A stretch of DNA of 64,000 nt from Siphonodentalium dalli (taxonomy: Eukaryota; Mollusca; Scaphopoda; Gadilida; Siphonodentaliidae). A model generated the notes under the pieces. It saw nothing but the letters and a program-made list of their open reading frames with translations. It had not been told where the DNA came from and did no database searches. How positions within the stretch are numbered: the first letter of the stretch is position 1; each line of letters starts with the position of its first letter. The stretch is from contig CP136068.1 of the NCBI GenBank assembly GCA_032622095.1, positions 136,531,989 to 136,595,988 on the forward strand, in the 5' to 3' direction. Below are positions 36,060 to 49,759 of this stretch, piece after piece. A program made the position numbers and the translations under genes.

Positions 36060-36990
36060 TAGCACGGTGGACCTCGCCCATCTTTTCACTCTCCCCAATG
36101 TCATAAAATGCGAAATATAACCAACACCGGGGATTGGATTCCAGAATGCTAATATAATGGGTAGTATTTGCTTTTATTTAGTGTAGAACACACATAACAG
36201 GTTTACAATGCGAATTTCCAAACATATTCACTATTAGAAGAGTATCAAAATCCAAGATGTTGTCCAATATGGCGGTCAGTTTTTACCTTAAGACTCAATG
36301 AAGCGACATACGAAACATCCAGAAAAAGAACGTCCCCAGTAGTAAAATCTATATTATTGTAATGACTACATAGAATAAAATTTCATATCAAACATTAATT
36401 TCACCTTTAATACATCTTTTCAATTGGTAAAATAATAGGTAAACTTGTATCACTCCGTCAAAGTCATAAAATTCGAAATAAATTTATTGCCTGGGATTGG
36501 AACCACTAATGATAGCGTGATGTGCAGTATTTTATTTTACGAAGTGACAGGTATGAATTTCCAGCCAATATTCAGTATTAGAAGAGTATGAAACTCCAAG
36601 ATGGCGTCCAATGTGGCGTCCAATTTTAATTCTAACACTTAGCAAACGGACATACAAACAAACTATAAGGGGACGTCCCTGTGGTATATTGTATATCATT
36701 GAAGTGACTACATAGACGATGTTTCATACGAACAGCAGTTTGACCATTAGTCCATCTTATCAGTTGGAGAATTGGTAAACAGAAACTTAACCACCACACA
36801 GTCACAAACGTCCAAAGGCGGCACGTGTGACTCTAGTCCAGAATGCAGAGAATTAAACATATCGTTCGGAACTACTCTGTGTTGAATACAAAGAAGAAAC
36901 TTAAATTGTAAAATTTGCATCCACATCTGGTCTTAGGAGACAATCAAAATCCAAGATGGTGCCCAGCATTACGGCTAATTATAATGTCAA
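36060..36990. repeat. three diverged ~350-bp tandem units
   Basis: ATTAGAAGAGTAT.AAA.TCCAAGATG (or a close variant) recurs near 36248, 36591 and 36948. Each unit also has GACTACATAGA and AATTTCCA landmarks. An inverted fourth copy lies at 38885-39100. Confidence 0.65.
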
Positions 36991-38884
36991 CACGTTGCGA
37001 ACAATGAATACGAAAGCCGGCAGTTTGCAGCGGTATATAGTTTAGATTGTGTGTTTATATTAGACGGCGAATTGTTGCGTTTGAGTGATGGTGGCAAGAC
37101 AACGATAAAGATAAAGCTTTGACATGATTGTCTCAAATTAACTTCCTTAAACCGTCGATCAGCTCCGTGTGGGCGGGTAGACCGTGTCTTTCATGCTGCC
37201 ATTGGTTTGGTAGTATCCTACATCAGCTTCTAAATGTCACACCCTTGTCTATGGCGCAGGTGTGACGCCAGGATTAACACTGGGTGGAAATTTGTATTTG
37301 TTGAATATTTAGGTTGTTTAGCAATTATCATAGAACTTTATATCAAATATTTGGAGAAAGACAAACCAACCAAAATAAAAAAAACACTTAGCGAAATTAC
37401 GAGAATGACTTAAATAGTTTAATTTACTGAATTACATCAACTGCAGTCGGGTGATATAGGCGTGTCTAATAAATAGAATGATCGTGTGTCGATCTCCAAT
37501 GCTCGTACTGACTATTGTTTGACACATTTGATGTCATTTTGAGACGTTAATTCAACAAGGATGATAATTTAAACGTTACAAATAACAATGCATTCGATGC
37601 GACACGAAGTGATGTTGAAATGTTCAATACTAACATATAACTTTCATTAATATACTGTGATAGTCTAGAATGTGCAGTGCTCCTTAATATGCCCTTTTGA
37701 ATTTCCACCATCATTTTCAGAGAGCATTGCAATAGTTTTGGCCAAACTGAAACATTAAATAAAAGAATCACTATATATTGTTTTACGCAGTAACGCAAAA
37801 AGAAAAATGACATACATTTTGAAATCCAGCAAATAAGATATCTAATCGGTCTCTGGTTTGGGAAAGTGGGATATGAGTCCCCGCGTCATAGTAACTACCT
37901 ATTACTGTAACACGGAATTCATCATCGCACACACATTGCTCTTTAATGACATAACATGGAACCACAATGTCCATATAATGCAATCAGCGATAGCGATTAT
38001 TTATAATGGTCGATAGCTTGCTGCTTTGCATGATCACCCGAGTTTCGGTCCAGCGTCTAACAAGAGAACAACACCGCACACATATGCATATAAGTTGTTC
38101 TCGCCATATGTTGCTTGATATGCATGTTTTCCCGTACATTGATATTTTAGTCTCGAGTAATATGTGCACTAATTGCTGCGAATGTCAATCTGATTCTTAT
38201 ATATTACAAACAGAAAATATTGAGTTTCCGGGCTAGACTAATTGAAATTGAATCTTCTATATATCCGGCGATATCATATCTTTATTAGAGCTTAAGGGTG
38301 TGGGTCCGGACTACATGTGTAGTAATATCTCTCATGGTAATACATTTTATTGGTACATAGGTGACAGTGCGATAATCTCTACTGAACATGCCCGTTGGTG
38401 TTCCATTTATGATTGCCGTTAGATTATATCCATAAGCACGGCGGCAACTAATTGCAAACCAGAATGTCACTGAAAAAGAGATGTTTTGTCCACGATTCTT
38501 TTGAGTCAAGTGTCATTTGAATTGGATAGAATGATAAGTAATGAAAAACTTTAGGCTAGTAGCAAATATAAACACAATTGAAATGGCGACAGGCATAAGG
38601 CAATTCACAATAAACACTAGTCATTAGTCTTGACATATAGATATTCAAATTGTGTTTATAGTTTGGTCTATGGCGCCTAGGCGTATTGGTGGAGGAAAGA
38701 AAGCGCAAATCTTACCGCGTAATCAATATACTCAGTGAAACACATAAACCGCCTACCCCCAAACAGATATTCGAAAGTTATTTTCACTTAACATGGACCT
38801 CATATCAGTGTTGCTGATCGGGATTCATAACACCTTCGTCATTAATGTAGTGTTTTATGGGGATAGAAGTCACTGAGTATAAGT
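36991..38884. other. intergenic, no gene supported
   Basis: Several 60-90 codon frames occur on both strands without domains or splice pairs. The stretch lies between the direct and inverted copies of the ~350-bp repeat and could be the interior of a dead element. Confidence 0.45.
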
Positions 38885-39100
38885 CATTAAAACTGAATGC
38901 CATATTGGACGCCATCTTGAATTTTGATACTTTTCTAATATGAATATGGATTGAAAGTTCGCATTTTACACTTGTATTGTGTGTTCTTCATTAAATAAAG
39001 GAAAATACTACGCATTAATCTAATCATTCTTGGATACAATCCCCGGCGATGGCTATATTTCTAATTTTATGGCATTGGGGGAGGGTTAAGTTTTTGCCTA
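38885..39100. repeat. inverted copy of the ~350-bp unit
   Basis: Read on the minus strand it matches 36060-36290: CCATAAAATTAGAAATATAG, GCCGGGGATTG, GAAGAACACACA, then AAGATGGCGTCCAATATGG. Confidence 0.7.
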
Positions 39101-41229
39101 TTATTTCAAAATATGGACGGACATGACAATAAATGTTATACCACCACGTAGAAAATACTCCACTCATCCCAATCGTATATGATAAGATTGATTAGGTCTA
39201 GCGTGTTAGTTTTGTATAGAGTTGGAGAGCGACAGTTTCTCTGAATCGTCATGTTTTTTTTGTGATTTGATTGTCTTTTAACCAATTGTCTATTGCTGGT
39301 TAACCGCTGAAAATATGCTATTTTTCGGTAGGTTACCTTCTCAAATAGTCTTACCATACATAGCTGCCACCAGTTCCGACAAGGCCAAGAATCATTTTTG
39401 TAAACAATATAGATTTACCTTCCATAAAAAAATTATTTCAACTTGTTTTACCGAAGGTAGGGGTATCTCGAAAACCAAGGCCCTTTTTGGATTTGGCCGC
39501 TCCTTTACTGGATTTGTTGTGATATCGCATAGTTGCGGGACTATAACGTAAAACCCCAAATAAATCACCTTGAGTATTTTCTTATACACATGTATTTATC
39601 TGGGGTTTTACGTTTTGCGTCGCTTTTCACAACTAAGGCACTATAACAATGAGGCCAGATAATGTGTTGGTGTCTGCACATATGCATGTAAATCACCGAT
39701 CATTGGAATGTTTTCATCAGACAGTAAGTTGGAGCAGAGATCGCCATGCATCTCTACGTAGGATTCGAACACCAGATTGTCAGAGCTGAGAGGTCCCCCC
39801 CCTCCGATAATACCAAACATACATATACAAACTATTAGGACTACTTGAACGGACGGCGGCCTTCGTTGTAGGTTATAATTTAGAAATAACATTTATCAAA
39901 TTATGATAATTTCCTCAAAAATATACTGATTAATATAGCATAATGATGATATGAATGCGATATTATTCACAAAACACGCTTTGTGTCGGAGAAAATGTAA
40001 GTCGAGTGTTGTTTAGTTTCTCGCGAAAAGCGCAGTGAAATGTTTATAAGCGGAGTCGCGATATTGCGTCATTTCCTTATTTGGATTTGCGCGCATTATA
40101 CGTCGGATAAATTGTCACGTGACTTTGGATTACCACCTGTCTGGAGATCTCCAAAGCGCAGAATCGGGAATGGACCATCGCGAATAAAATAAAATTAGCT
40201 ATATATATACTTCACAAATTACGAATAATTCCTATGTGATTAAGGCCTATCAGTTTCTTTGGTTAGCTCAATGAAAACCAGCGAAGACGTCATGGTACGG
40301 TTTCTGACGTCAGTTATGTAATATTGGGTTTGCGGGTTAGAATCCCGACAAGATTGCACAATTAATCCACGACAAATCTTGTTATGTCGTCTCCACGAGA
40401 ACGACTGCATGATGTTACATAAATAATTCTTTGCGTTATGTCGCCGATAAAAGGCAGTGTTTGCTCCACTACGTGTCACGTATGATTCATATGAGTAAAT
40501 TCCTTCTTTGATATGCATTACCACAAAAAGGTTAGGAGAAGATACTAACTGGATTGAAAAATATTGATCTCTTTGCAGGAACAGTTATATCATCTACATG
40601 TTTTCGGTCTGATCATTTCTCAATCATGAAGTAACGTGGTTAGCTTGATTTTGAACTAACAGCGGGTAAAATGGGATGAATAAATAAAATTTGGCGCGAA
40701 TTGAATGCGATTGTTGATTGCGCCAATGATTGTATCTTGGCCTTCCACAGTGCAACGGAACATTTTCATTGGACGACCCGGTAGTTACGAGTGTTTGTCT
40801 ATAAACAAATGGTTTTGTAATGTTTTGTTGTTTGTTTACATAACACTTTATGATTTGTATAAGAACAACATCTGACTATTATATAATATTCTTTCTAATA
40901 TATGGCGGTTTTAGTGGATGTGCATATTTTAACAACTTTTCTCACCACGAAGGCCGCCCGTATCGTTAAACATGAAATACATAGACATGTAACTCCTTAA
41001 TTATGCAGCCATTGATATTAACCCAGAAATTGAAAGCTAACACAGCGCTTCCATTGATTCAATTTGAATGTGCTGAAAATGAAATAAAATGCTGTATGCT
41101 AATGGTGGACAAATGGCGACTCAGCCCAGGCACCCCCCCCCAAATTTGGGCTCATTTAAGCTGTGACTGGTGACCCCATTCATGTTTTGAAAACCCTCCT
41201 GTCACGGTCAAAACATCTACATGTATATA
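39101..41229. other. intergenic, no gene supported
   Basis: Contains a hairpin at 39543-39620 (ACGTAAAACCCCA and complement) and a GTTTGTTTACATAAC repeat piece near 40830. A 94-codon minus frame at 40240-40524 has no domain. Confidence 0.45.
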
Positions 41230-41560
41230 TACATGTACATATTTTATGTTGATAAATCGCAAACCTTGCGATAAATTACAAACATCTTTGCGATAAATCG
41301 CTGAATACATTGAGATAAATCGCAAATATGTTTGTGATAGCAAATATATGTTGGCGATTTATCGCAAATTTGTTTACAATTTATCGCAAAGTCAAGGATA
41401 TCGCTAAGTATTTTATCGCAAAGATATTCGCGATTTATCTCAAATATGTTTGCTAGTCATCGCAAATATGTTTGAGATTTATCTCAATGATGTATGCGAT
41501 TTATCGTACAGGTTTGCGATTTATCGCAAAGGTTTGCGATTTTTCATAATTATATGTTTA
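41230..41560. repeat. GCGATTTATCGC palindrome array
   Basis: Left of about 41350 the motif reads GCGATAAATCGCAAA; to the right it reads TTTGCGATTTATCGCAAA, so the array as a whole also has inverted symmetry. About fifteen units are present, with substitutions. Confidence 0.85.
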
Positions 41561-42375
41561 TGATTTGGCACAAATCCGTAATCGGCTTCCATAATATTGA
41601 TAGATTTGGATCAAATTTGTAACTAAAACTAATTTATTGTCAGAAGCTACCGCAACTGTGCTCGTCGTCATGGGTCGTCTTCGGTTGGTATTCCCGTAAA
41701 ATCTTAATTGGTACAAACAGCAGCGGTGTTTGGAACAAGATATCAATAAATTAGATAACAGATCACTCTAAAATATTGGACCAAATTAGTTATTGTGATA
41801 TATAAATAAATTTGACAGAATACGGCCCGGAATTTTTGACAAGATGCCGCTAGATGAAGAACAAACTCCATCCAAAGTGTCGGCTGTAATATAACTGCAT
41901 GCTGTTAATGACGTTACAACCGTAAAGGAACATAATTCATCTCGCACAAGACACATCATAAACTACTGTAAACGCTGTGCGCTGACTATCCAAATGGATA
42001 TTACACCACAAACTGGTGTAATATTATTAGATCTTTTTGAGTGTACTATTTACTTCTACATCAAAATGAATCATGCATACCTCACAAAAATCACCAGCCG
42101 AGGAAAGCCAGCAACCTTATTCATAATTCAGTGTACCCTTGGTATACCAACAGAAGTGTCACAATTGCAGCGCTGGTCCTAATGCATGTAAATACCCTGT
42201 TTTCTATCCGATTTAACGGTTGCTTGTTATGTTGTTACTTGATACTTAGACTCGTTCCGGCCCATATCGCTCTGTATCGCATCCTCCCCTAAAAATAACG
42301 ACGCTCAAAGCAGAACGATGGCAAAGTTTATAGTCGTCTGGGGACTATAGTCAATTAGGTACAATGCTCCTCGAC
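41561..42375. other. intergenic, no gene supported
   Basis: No exon with acceptable splice sites or recognisable repeat. Confidence 0.4.
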
Positions 42376-43020
42376 GGCCCAACTCAGAACGCATTGCAAA
42401 CGTGTCCCATTTTCTCCAAAGCACCACGAGGGTTAAACGGACATGGCTTATTCGAGTTTCCAAACAACTCTGTCTTCGTAATTCGGAAGGTGGTATACGA
42501 TATGTTGATAAATACAGGAAATATTGATACACCGGATTCATATTCTCTTAAAAATACTTTCTATGATCCAGCTTTTTTCCATAATTATATCGAATAGAAG
42601 TAAAACAATATCTCTTTATGTCTACCATATCAGGAATAGACTATAACATGGAACACATTTACTGTCGTTCAAATGGTTACTTGAGTTTCTGACCATAATA
42701 TCGTGTTAAAAATTATATTCTCTATGCCATAAATGCATGTTTATGTGACATATTTGCTCGTAGAAAGGTAGTTCAAGTATTTATCGACTTAGTTCGATAC
42801 CATTAGACATTCAAACGCGAATATTATTACGTTAGTTTGGAGAGCAAACCGCCAATGGCCTTTAATGTATCAACAGTCAGCTTAAAGGTCAACCCAATAT
42901 AATGGAAGCATGTACACCGCGCGTAATGAACCAAACAAGTTGCTCTTTTAAAAAGAAGCAAAGTGTTGACTTTAGTGCTTTACATTTTGCTATTGTATCT
43001 GCATAGATAATTATTGTTTC

Positions 43021-43022
43021 AG
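43021..43022 (+). other. splice acceptor before GTPase 1
   Basis: ATTATTGTTTCAG ends at 43022, two bases before the ATG; the same arrangement precedes the second GTPase (ends 49757). The conserved position implies an upstream exon (5' UTR or coding) that could not be located. Confidence 0.6.
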
Positions 43023-43024
43023 GT

Positions 43025-43993
43025 ATGGATGAACGTCTTCGGGTTGTTTTACTGGGAACATCGGGAAGTGGAAAAAGTGCGACTGGTAACACGATGTTGG
43101 GAAAGACGACCTTTAAGTCCAAGCTTAGTGGCTCATCTGTAACTTCAGCATGCGAGCTGGGACACAATTCACAGCTGATGATAGTAGACACCCCTGGATT
43201 TTATGATACAAGGGGTACAAAATACGAAAAGGACATAGGGAGATGCATAGTGCTATCAACTCCTGGACCACATATATTCATGTTCGTCCTCAAACCCGAC
43301 CGATTCACTGAATGCGACCAGAAAGTGGTGGCATCGATCAAGGACAAATTTGGAACAAGAGTGGTAAATTTTATGATGATAGTGTTTACTAGAAAAGATG
43401 ACATTGATGCAAAGACTAATCGTAAGGAATTTATTGAGGACATTCCGGATTCTCTTAAGGATCTGATTAAGGAATGCGGGGGCAGGTATGCCTTCATCGA
43501 AAACGAACGGAAAGCGGATGACGAGAACAAGAAGATCGTAGATTTGATTCGTCGCACCTCGAATAATGGGGAGTCTTTTTACACCAACGAAATGTTTGGA
43601 CAGGCAATGGAATACGTACTGGAAGTCGAAGAAGCGATTAAAAAAAAACTCGCCAAGGAGAAAGAAGCACAACGGCTGGTGCTAGAGTCGGAAATACGTG
43701 ATAAGATAAAATTGGAGGAAGAAAAAAAACGTCTGGACAAAGAATACGAGCTAAAGAACTCGGAGGCGGGAATAGGGGCAAGGAATGGAGTATCGGATAC
43801 GATCCAGATCATTGGGAAAACAGTTGTTATTGGTGCTGCAGGTGGCGCTGTAGGGGGCGCTGTAGGCGGTTCTGCCGCCTACTTTGCTGCAGTAGCAATA
43901 GCCCCTGTCGCCATCGGCGGCGCCGTCGTCCTCGGCACCACTTGCGCCGTTGTCGCTGGGGTTGTACTTACTGTGAGATACGTTTGGAAATAA
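43025..43993 (+). CDS. GIMAP/AIG1-family GTPase, paralogue 1
   Basis: A 322-residue protein of the GTPase of immunity-associated family. Family members bind GTP, oligomerise on membranes and act in lymphocyte survival in vertebrates and in stress or immune responses elsewhere. Seen here: P-loop GTSGSGKS (residues 11-18), the family signature SATGNTMLG, the G3 box DTPGFYDT near residue 55, a G4-like TRKDD near 122, and the G5-like GGRYAFIEN. A charged coiled-coil segment follows (about 200-250, AIKKKLAKEKEAQR..). The last ~60 residues are glycine/alanine-rich and hydrophobic (GAAGGAVGGAVGGSAAYF..), ending RYVWK. This tail looks like one or two membrane helices with glycine-zipper spacing and probably anchors the protein. 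The ATG follows a splice acceptor by two bases and is the natural start. The stop is TAA at 43991-43993. The frame is intact. Confidence 0.93.
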   Translation: MDERLRVVLLGTSGSGKSATGNTMLGKTTFKSKLSGSSVTSACELGHNSQLMIVDTPGFYDTRGTKYEKDIGRCIVLSTPGPHIFMFVLKPDRFTECDQKVVASIKDKFGTRVVNFMMIVFTRKDDIDAKTNRKEFIEDIPDSLKDLIKECGGRYAFIENERKADDENKKIVDLIRRTSNNGESFYTNEMFGQAMEYVLEVEEAIKKKLAKEKEAQRLVLESEIRDKIKLEEEKKRLDKEYELKNSEAGIGARNGVSDTIQIIGKTVVIGAAGGAVGGAVGGSAAYFAAVAIAPVAIGGAVVLGTTCAVVAGVVLTVRYVWK

Positions 43994-46900
43994 ATAGTCT
44001 TACTATACGTGTATGCACGGTATCTAAACTGTAAAATGAATTTGGTGTGGAGAGAACTTAAAGGTCATATATATATACTAAAAAATGTCCTTTGTAGTGT
44101 TAGTATTGATTGAAAACAGAAACAAAGCACTACATGTACATGTACATAGGGTTCGCATTCAACAAGCCGGTTGAGTAGATTGACCCCAAAATATAGAACA
44201 TACATTCATATCACCAATGGTAGATTTGTGTGGCGTTTATTGATAAGTTAGATAAAACATGTATTACTTTGCCTTCAGATTTGCCACTTAAGCAATGCAT
44301 GCGATTGGTGTTCATTTTATTCCGTCCCATGCATGGGGCATGGGTGCAAGTTGGTATGACATGGAAACACATATCAAATGTAAGAACAGCTTGCACCATA
44401 CTCATTGGAATGCAACAAAACCAACAACCATTCCTTATAATTACACTCAACTGATATATTAATAGAGAATGCATTAATCACCCATTTCGCATAAGTTTGG
44501 CCACTATTTAATGGATAATCTGTTCCTAAAATAGCCATTACCGCGTGAGTTTGGGGCTTGACAACATAACACGCCACATTAAGTTAAATCTTGTCGGTTT
44601 GCTTAGTGAGGTTGCGGATACTATTCAGCGTGAACAGTATATACATAATTATATCGCTGTGTTTAAAGGGGTACTATACACTAAATCCGACCATTTAAGG
44701 GATAATATATACTGTTTGCATCGTTCATAGAGCACACGATTGAACTTTGCACTAAACCATGACTCAAATTAATTCATTTGTTTCATGTATTATGATGAGT
44801 ATAAAAGGAGATAGTCCCTCAAATAGCCGGATTTAGTGTACAATATGTACCCCTTCAATAGTTACAATAGGCGTAATTGAAGCCGAATGGCGTGGAACTT
44901 TTTGGGAAAATGTTAAATAGAATATGAAATGGATGGATTGATATAATATGCACTTCAGAATCAAAATGTTGGATTACCTCTGCATAGAACTAATGTTTAT
45001 TGGCATGGCAGTTGAAAATTCAATAGATTCAGGATATTTTATTAGAATTTCCAACAATATTTCTCACCAGTAATGAAAATGTACGAATTGTAGACCGGTG
45101 GAAGATGTTTGAGTGGAATGTAGTAACTTATCGATCGGCTATGACGGCGTATCATCTATTTTATGCTAACGTTGACGGGAATCAATCCATGCAGGTAAAG
45201 GAAATAACGACCCCCATAACGTATACACGTGTACGTGACCATGCAGCTCGGCAGTTTGATAATATATTATGATTTTGTTTTATTTATTAGTTTACTTCTT
45301 TAATAACCTGTATATTTGCTTAATTATTCAATATCTTTCTTCTTAGAATGTGAAATATGGTGAATGTTGAGCGAGCTCATTATATATTGAACCGTTGTTC
45401 TCATTTTATTCTTGAATAAGCTACTTTGTTCAGGAAAAGCTGACAGAACTGTTATTTTTTTTCCAACTTATATTTAGTAACATTTTTTCTTTTCTATTAA
45501 TTATTAAAAACAAAATTCCAATCATGTATTCATTAGTTTAAATGCTATTCCAAGCTCCAGACTAAATTCGAAAGTCAAATGCGTTTATCTGATATATATA
45601 AATTTTACACACAACAATCACAATAATTACTACTATAGGTACAGCTACTTGTGTTTTGCTTATTGATTTATGTACTTTGCCAATAAAATCATATATCTAT
45701 CTATCTATCTGTCTTACAATATATGGTGCCTCCCAGATAGTTCAACAAATTATTATTTACATATTTGTTTTCTTTCATTTGAACTATCACTTCTTTCCCC
45801 ATATACTTTCTAGCCATTTCAAAATTTCAATAAAATATGGCGGTTCTGCGCCAAACACCACATGTTTGACTATTATCGTGCAAATACCCAAGCTCGGCAA
45901 CTTGTTTAAACAAGTTGGCTAACTTCTTTAAACAGGTTATATGCATCCATGGTAACGTACATCAAAGTTGCGGACAGCAGCCGATCAGCATAATGTTATA
46001 GTACCTCGATGGCCGGATTCGACAGCAGGAGACATGAAAAGGGTTCAAATACGTATTATAGCTATCTAGTACCACAAGTTGTCGTCATCAAGGACACATC
46101 CCAGCCTTTTATTGGAAACCCGATTACCATTCAGTGCACGTTCATGCACTGGTGGCAAGTTTGTACGACATTGTGTACAGCCATAGAAAACCATGTGGTG
46201 TCAGAATATGAAAGACAAATTCATGTAAAATACATATTAACCAAAGCTAACATGAGAAGTAAATATAACGTAGTTCAACATGTACTAATAGCATTGTCTT
46301 AAAATACTCTATACTTGATTGTTATATACGATATTAGTGCACGTTATTTCGACAGCTTCGCTACTAGTGGAACTATAACTATATATATTTTACTTCTCAT
46401 GCATAGTTAAATGTTAATTTTATGTATTCTTGCATTCGGGTTTGGCACATTGTATCTTTCCATACCAAAGTCTGGCATATTTGAGAGTGTATTATGTACC
46501 CTTAAGACCGGGTATGAATCCCGGGTACCGACATAAAATGGCCCGAATCCCATGTAACTAAAGGGGAGGACAAAAGAGGGGGTGGTTGTTGCACGGGTGG
46601 CACCCTCATATCAAAGACGTACATTCACCACTTCAAAATCATAGGACTTTTTCAAGTTCTGACGGGAACATTGCAACATTGAAAATAATAGCGCAGGTAA
46701 TATATTTCAGAGTTTATAGACATGAAATATTCCTTAATATCGTATTTCACACTAGGCAAAGGACATAGCTGGAGATTGCATGATTCGACCAGGCAACTAT
46801 TGCGAGTCGGCTGCCGGTTTCGAGACAACATTGAATTCATAACCCTCGCGACGTGTCATGGCTGTGTGCGATTCATAATGAAGAAAATCAGCTCTCAAAA

Positions 46901-47702
46901 ATCGTCTAATTTAATCCTATCTCCTGCTGAAAATCCCGAAATCTTTACCTACTTTGAAATACATTCATAAAGAGTATCAAAACCTTCGCAATGGGCACAT
47001 GTGAGAAATCACGACGGCCTGTAAAATACAAGTATTTATACCATCAACGAGTACATGTAAAAATAGACAGCTTTGTAAATCTCCAATAACGAGATGTCGA
47101 AAATTTCAATTTGTCTCATAAAACGCTGAAGTCCAATCGAAGTTAAATACAATTGGAAAGTGATACACTTTGGGAAACGCTACAGCATTAAACACATTAA
47201 CCCTTCCGTGACTGGAGCCTCATGAACATTTTTGTTTTATATAGCAGAAATAAATGTCAGAAGATTGGTTTTCCGAATTAGAATTTAATGTTAAAAATAC
47301 CAAAAAAATGGCACTTTTGTCCATCATGGTGTGATACGACCTATATATATATATATATACATTTTTCTCTCAAACACCCGATGGTTAAACGGACATTGCT
47401 CATTCGAGCTTCCAAATTATGTCTTCCACATGTTGAAAGGCGGTATACGACATGTTTACGAATACACAAAATATTGATATACCGGCATCATACTCTTAGA
47501 AAAATACTTTCCATGGTCATAGCCATTTTCCAACATTTCGCACAGAACTAAAACAATCGCTCTTTATGTCTTCCATATCAGAAATAGTCGAACACGGAAC
47601 GCTGTTCCTGTGTCATGCCGTGCAAATGTCTGTTGTTGTTTTATTTCCTATAACATCAATGCGTGTAATTTGGAGCGCAAACCGCCAAGTGGCTTTAATG
47701 TA

Positions 47703-49585
47703 TGTGCCACTTCAAACTCCAGAGCCGTAATTTCGCTAAAATCCGGATTGAGAATCCAAAGCCGATTACGGGGGGCGGAGCTAATTTCGGATTCTAGGTC
47801 AGATTTTGAAATCCACGTAGTCTCCGAAAATCTCTCCCAGAGTCAAACATGGCTCATGTATTTGACAAAAGTATCATTTGTATCTTATATTTATAAAGTG
47901 CATGTTTGTTGTGAAATCATGCTTTTCTTCTATGTGTATATACACGGCACATAATTTGCTGCCAATCCGACTTAATCGCATCTTTTTTTTTCAAGTTAAA
48001 GTGTGTTTATTGATGATGGCAAGCATATCTAAACATGACAGCTCTAGGCCTCCTGAATCAAATTCCGAAGATGTTGTGAAGAACACACGAAACTTGTCAG
48101 TTGAACAGGGACGTGACGACAGGGGTTGATTGGGTGTCTCGACCCCACCCCGATTTTTGGTACAATTTGCTAAGCTGTGCAGTCATTCATACGTGAGGAA
48201 AATCAGGATTATTTTGACTAACTGTTTCAAATAATGATACGTACAAGCCAACAAACGCAACAAACAAACAAACCCGATTTTAAATAAATACATATACAAA
48301 CTTATGACTAACTCGGGAGAGGGGGTGTCCAGTGATCTGTATATATGTTCAACTTGTTTTGGTAGTCATGTTGCTTTGCCGTTACTAATTATTTATTTTT
48401 TCAGTGTAATAACATATGGGAGAGGGGGTACCCTTAAGTGAGTCAGTACTTGTCCCCCAATTCCTTTGTATGTATAAACAAATGTATGTGTTATATATCA
48501 TGTGTTATCTAAATTTGACATATATTTGAAATAAATATATCTAAACTAAACTTTGGTACATTCCAGCAGTCGGAAATTTCATGCATGACACAACATTAGT
48601 TGGACATTAATTTGACACCATATATAGGTTGGCATTGTTCTCATTGTTTGATTTTTTTCAACCAGTAAAAGTTGGTAATTTTCCAATCTTAGTGTTTGTC
48701 AGATTGGATATTTCCAAGGGGAGCAAATTGAATTCTGCGAACCTGTGAGATTGATGTTTGGTTCAAGGGGGGGGGGGTGCAGTTGGCCGTAAATTTGAGG
48801 AAACTTCTAGCCACGTCCCTAGAACATGTGTCTGTTGTCTATACAGAGACTATTGTGCAAAACGACTGCATTTAACGAAACAAAACATGTTAAACATGAA
48901 ATTGCTATAACATTAAGACTAGATGATAGTACATACGTGTATCTGATAATCCATCGATACCATATAATCCTACTATTTCTTGAATAAGAAGAAACATTAT
49001 AATAGCGAACACAGCAGAAGACATATCCATGCAGGTGCATATGAACTCGGTCAATGGTGACGTATCCGCCGAATTCGAAATCGACATGCATTCGGGCGGT
49101 ATTTTAAGGATGGAATTATGAAATGGACATATGAAAGTGACAATCAACAATGGTTTGCAATTTCTTCGCCATCAACCGAAGTGCTCCCCCAGCGTTACTA
49201 TCAATAGCGTTATTATTTGGCTAATTTCAGTAATATTCTCCCAGTTTACATTCAATAAAACAAATTTGTCTCCGCATTTAAAATTCTTTGATATAGATCG
49301 TTTATATTCTGCAATAATTTGTACACAAGAGACGGATTCTTATGTTTTATTGTGTTTTTAAACTCTGAGGTGGCGAAATCTCGGTTTGTTTACATTACGA
49401 ACATTTGAGTCCGTAATCGGAATCCGAATCCCTATCGGATTCCCACGAAATTAGGATTACGGTCTGTTCGTTTACTGATTCTGGAAATTTGTGGTCTGTT
49501 CTTTTGCCGAACCAAGTCGTACGGGGACAAATCTGTAATCTGAATCCAGAATCCAAATCGGATTTTAGCGAAATAACGCCTCAGT
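47703..49585. mobile_element. 1.9-kb TIR insertion in copy 2
   Basis: Absent from copy 1, where AATGTATCAACAGTCAGC is continuous. The ends carry inverted repeats (CCGTAATTTCGCTAAAATCC at about 47725, complement at about 49560-49580) plus subterminal GGATTC and ATTACGG motifs (47755-47795 and 49410-49470). It also holds a G run near 48767 with TGCAGTTGG. No transposase is visible; exact ends and target duplication are unresolved. Confidence 0.65.
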
Positions 49586-49759
49586 GTGTCAACAATCAGC
49601 TTAAAGGTCAATCCAATGCTATTGAAATTCAAGGACGTACACCGTGTAATGAAGTAAACAAGTTGCTCTTTTCTATAACAAAAATAGAAGAATAATTTGT
49701 TGACTTCAGTGCTTCACATTCTGCTATTGTATTTGCATCAATAATTATTATTTTCAGGG

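Larger units (their letters stand above)
42376..46975. repeat. segmental duplication, copy 1
   Basis: Collinear with 47355-55580 outside the two insertions there. Shared landmarks include GGTTAAACGGACAT, CAAACAAGTTGCTCTTTT, the whole GTPase exon, GTGTATGCACGGT, CATCAAAGTTGCGGACA and AAATCAGCTCTCAAAAATCG. A short (TCTA)n tract lies near 45692. The ~3 kb after the GTPase exon hold no other supported gene. Confidence 0.85.

Noticed and set aside
40240-40524. 94-codon minus-strand frame
   Set aside because: No domain or splice support; composition typical of random open frame.
43201-43812. Long minus-strand frames opposite the GTPase exons (also 49936-50661)
   Set aside because: Shadows of the conserved plus-strand gene; no independent features.
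46009-46302. 97-codon frame with GGTTCAAATACG resembling a pol III B box
   Set aside because: The frame is broken in the duplicate copy, and no convincing A box or tRNA fold was found.
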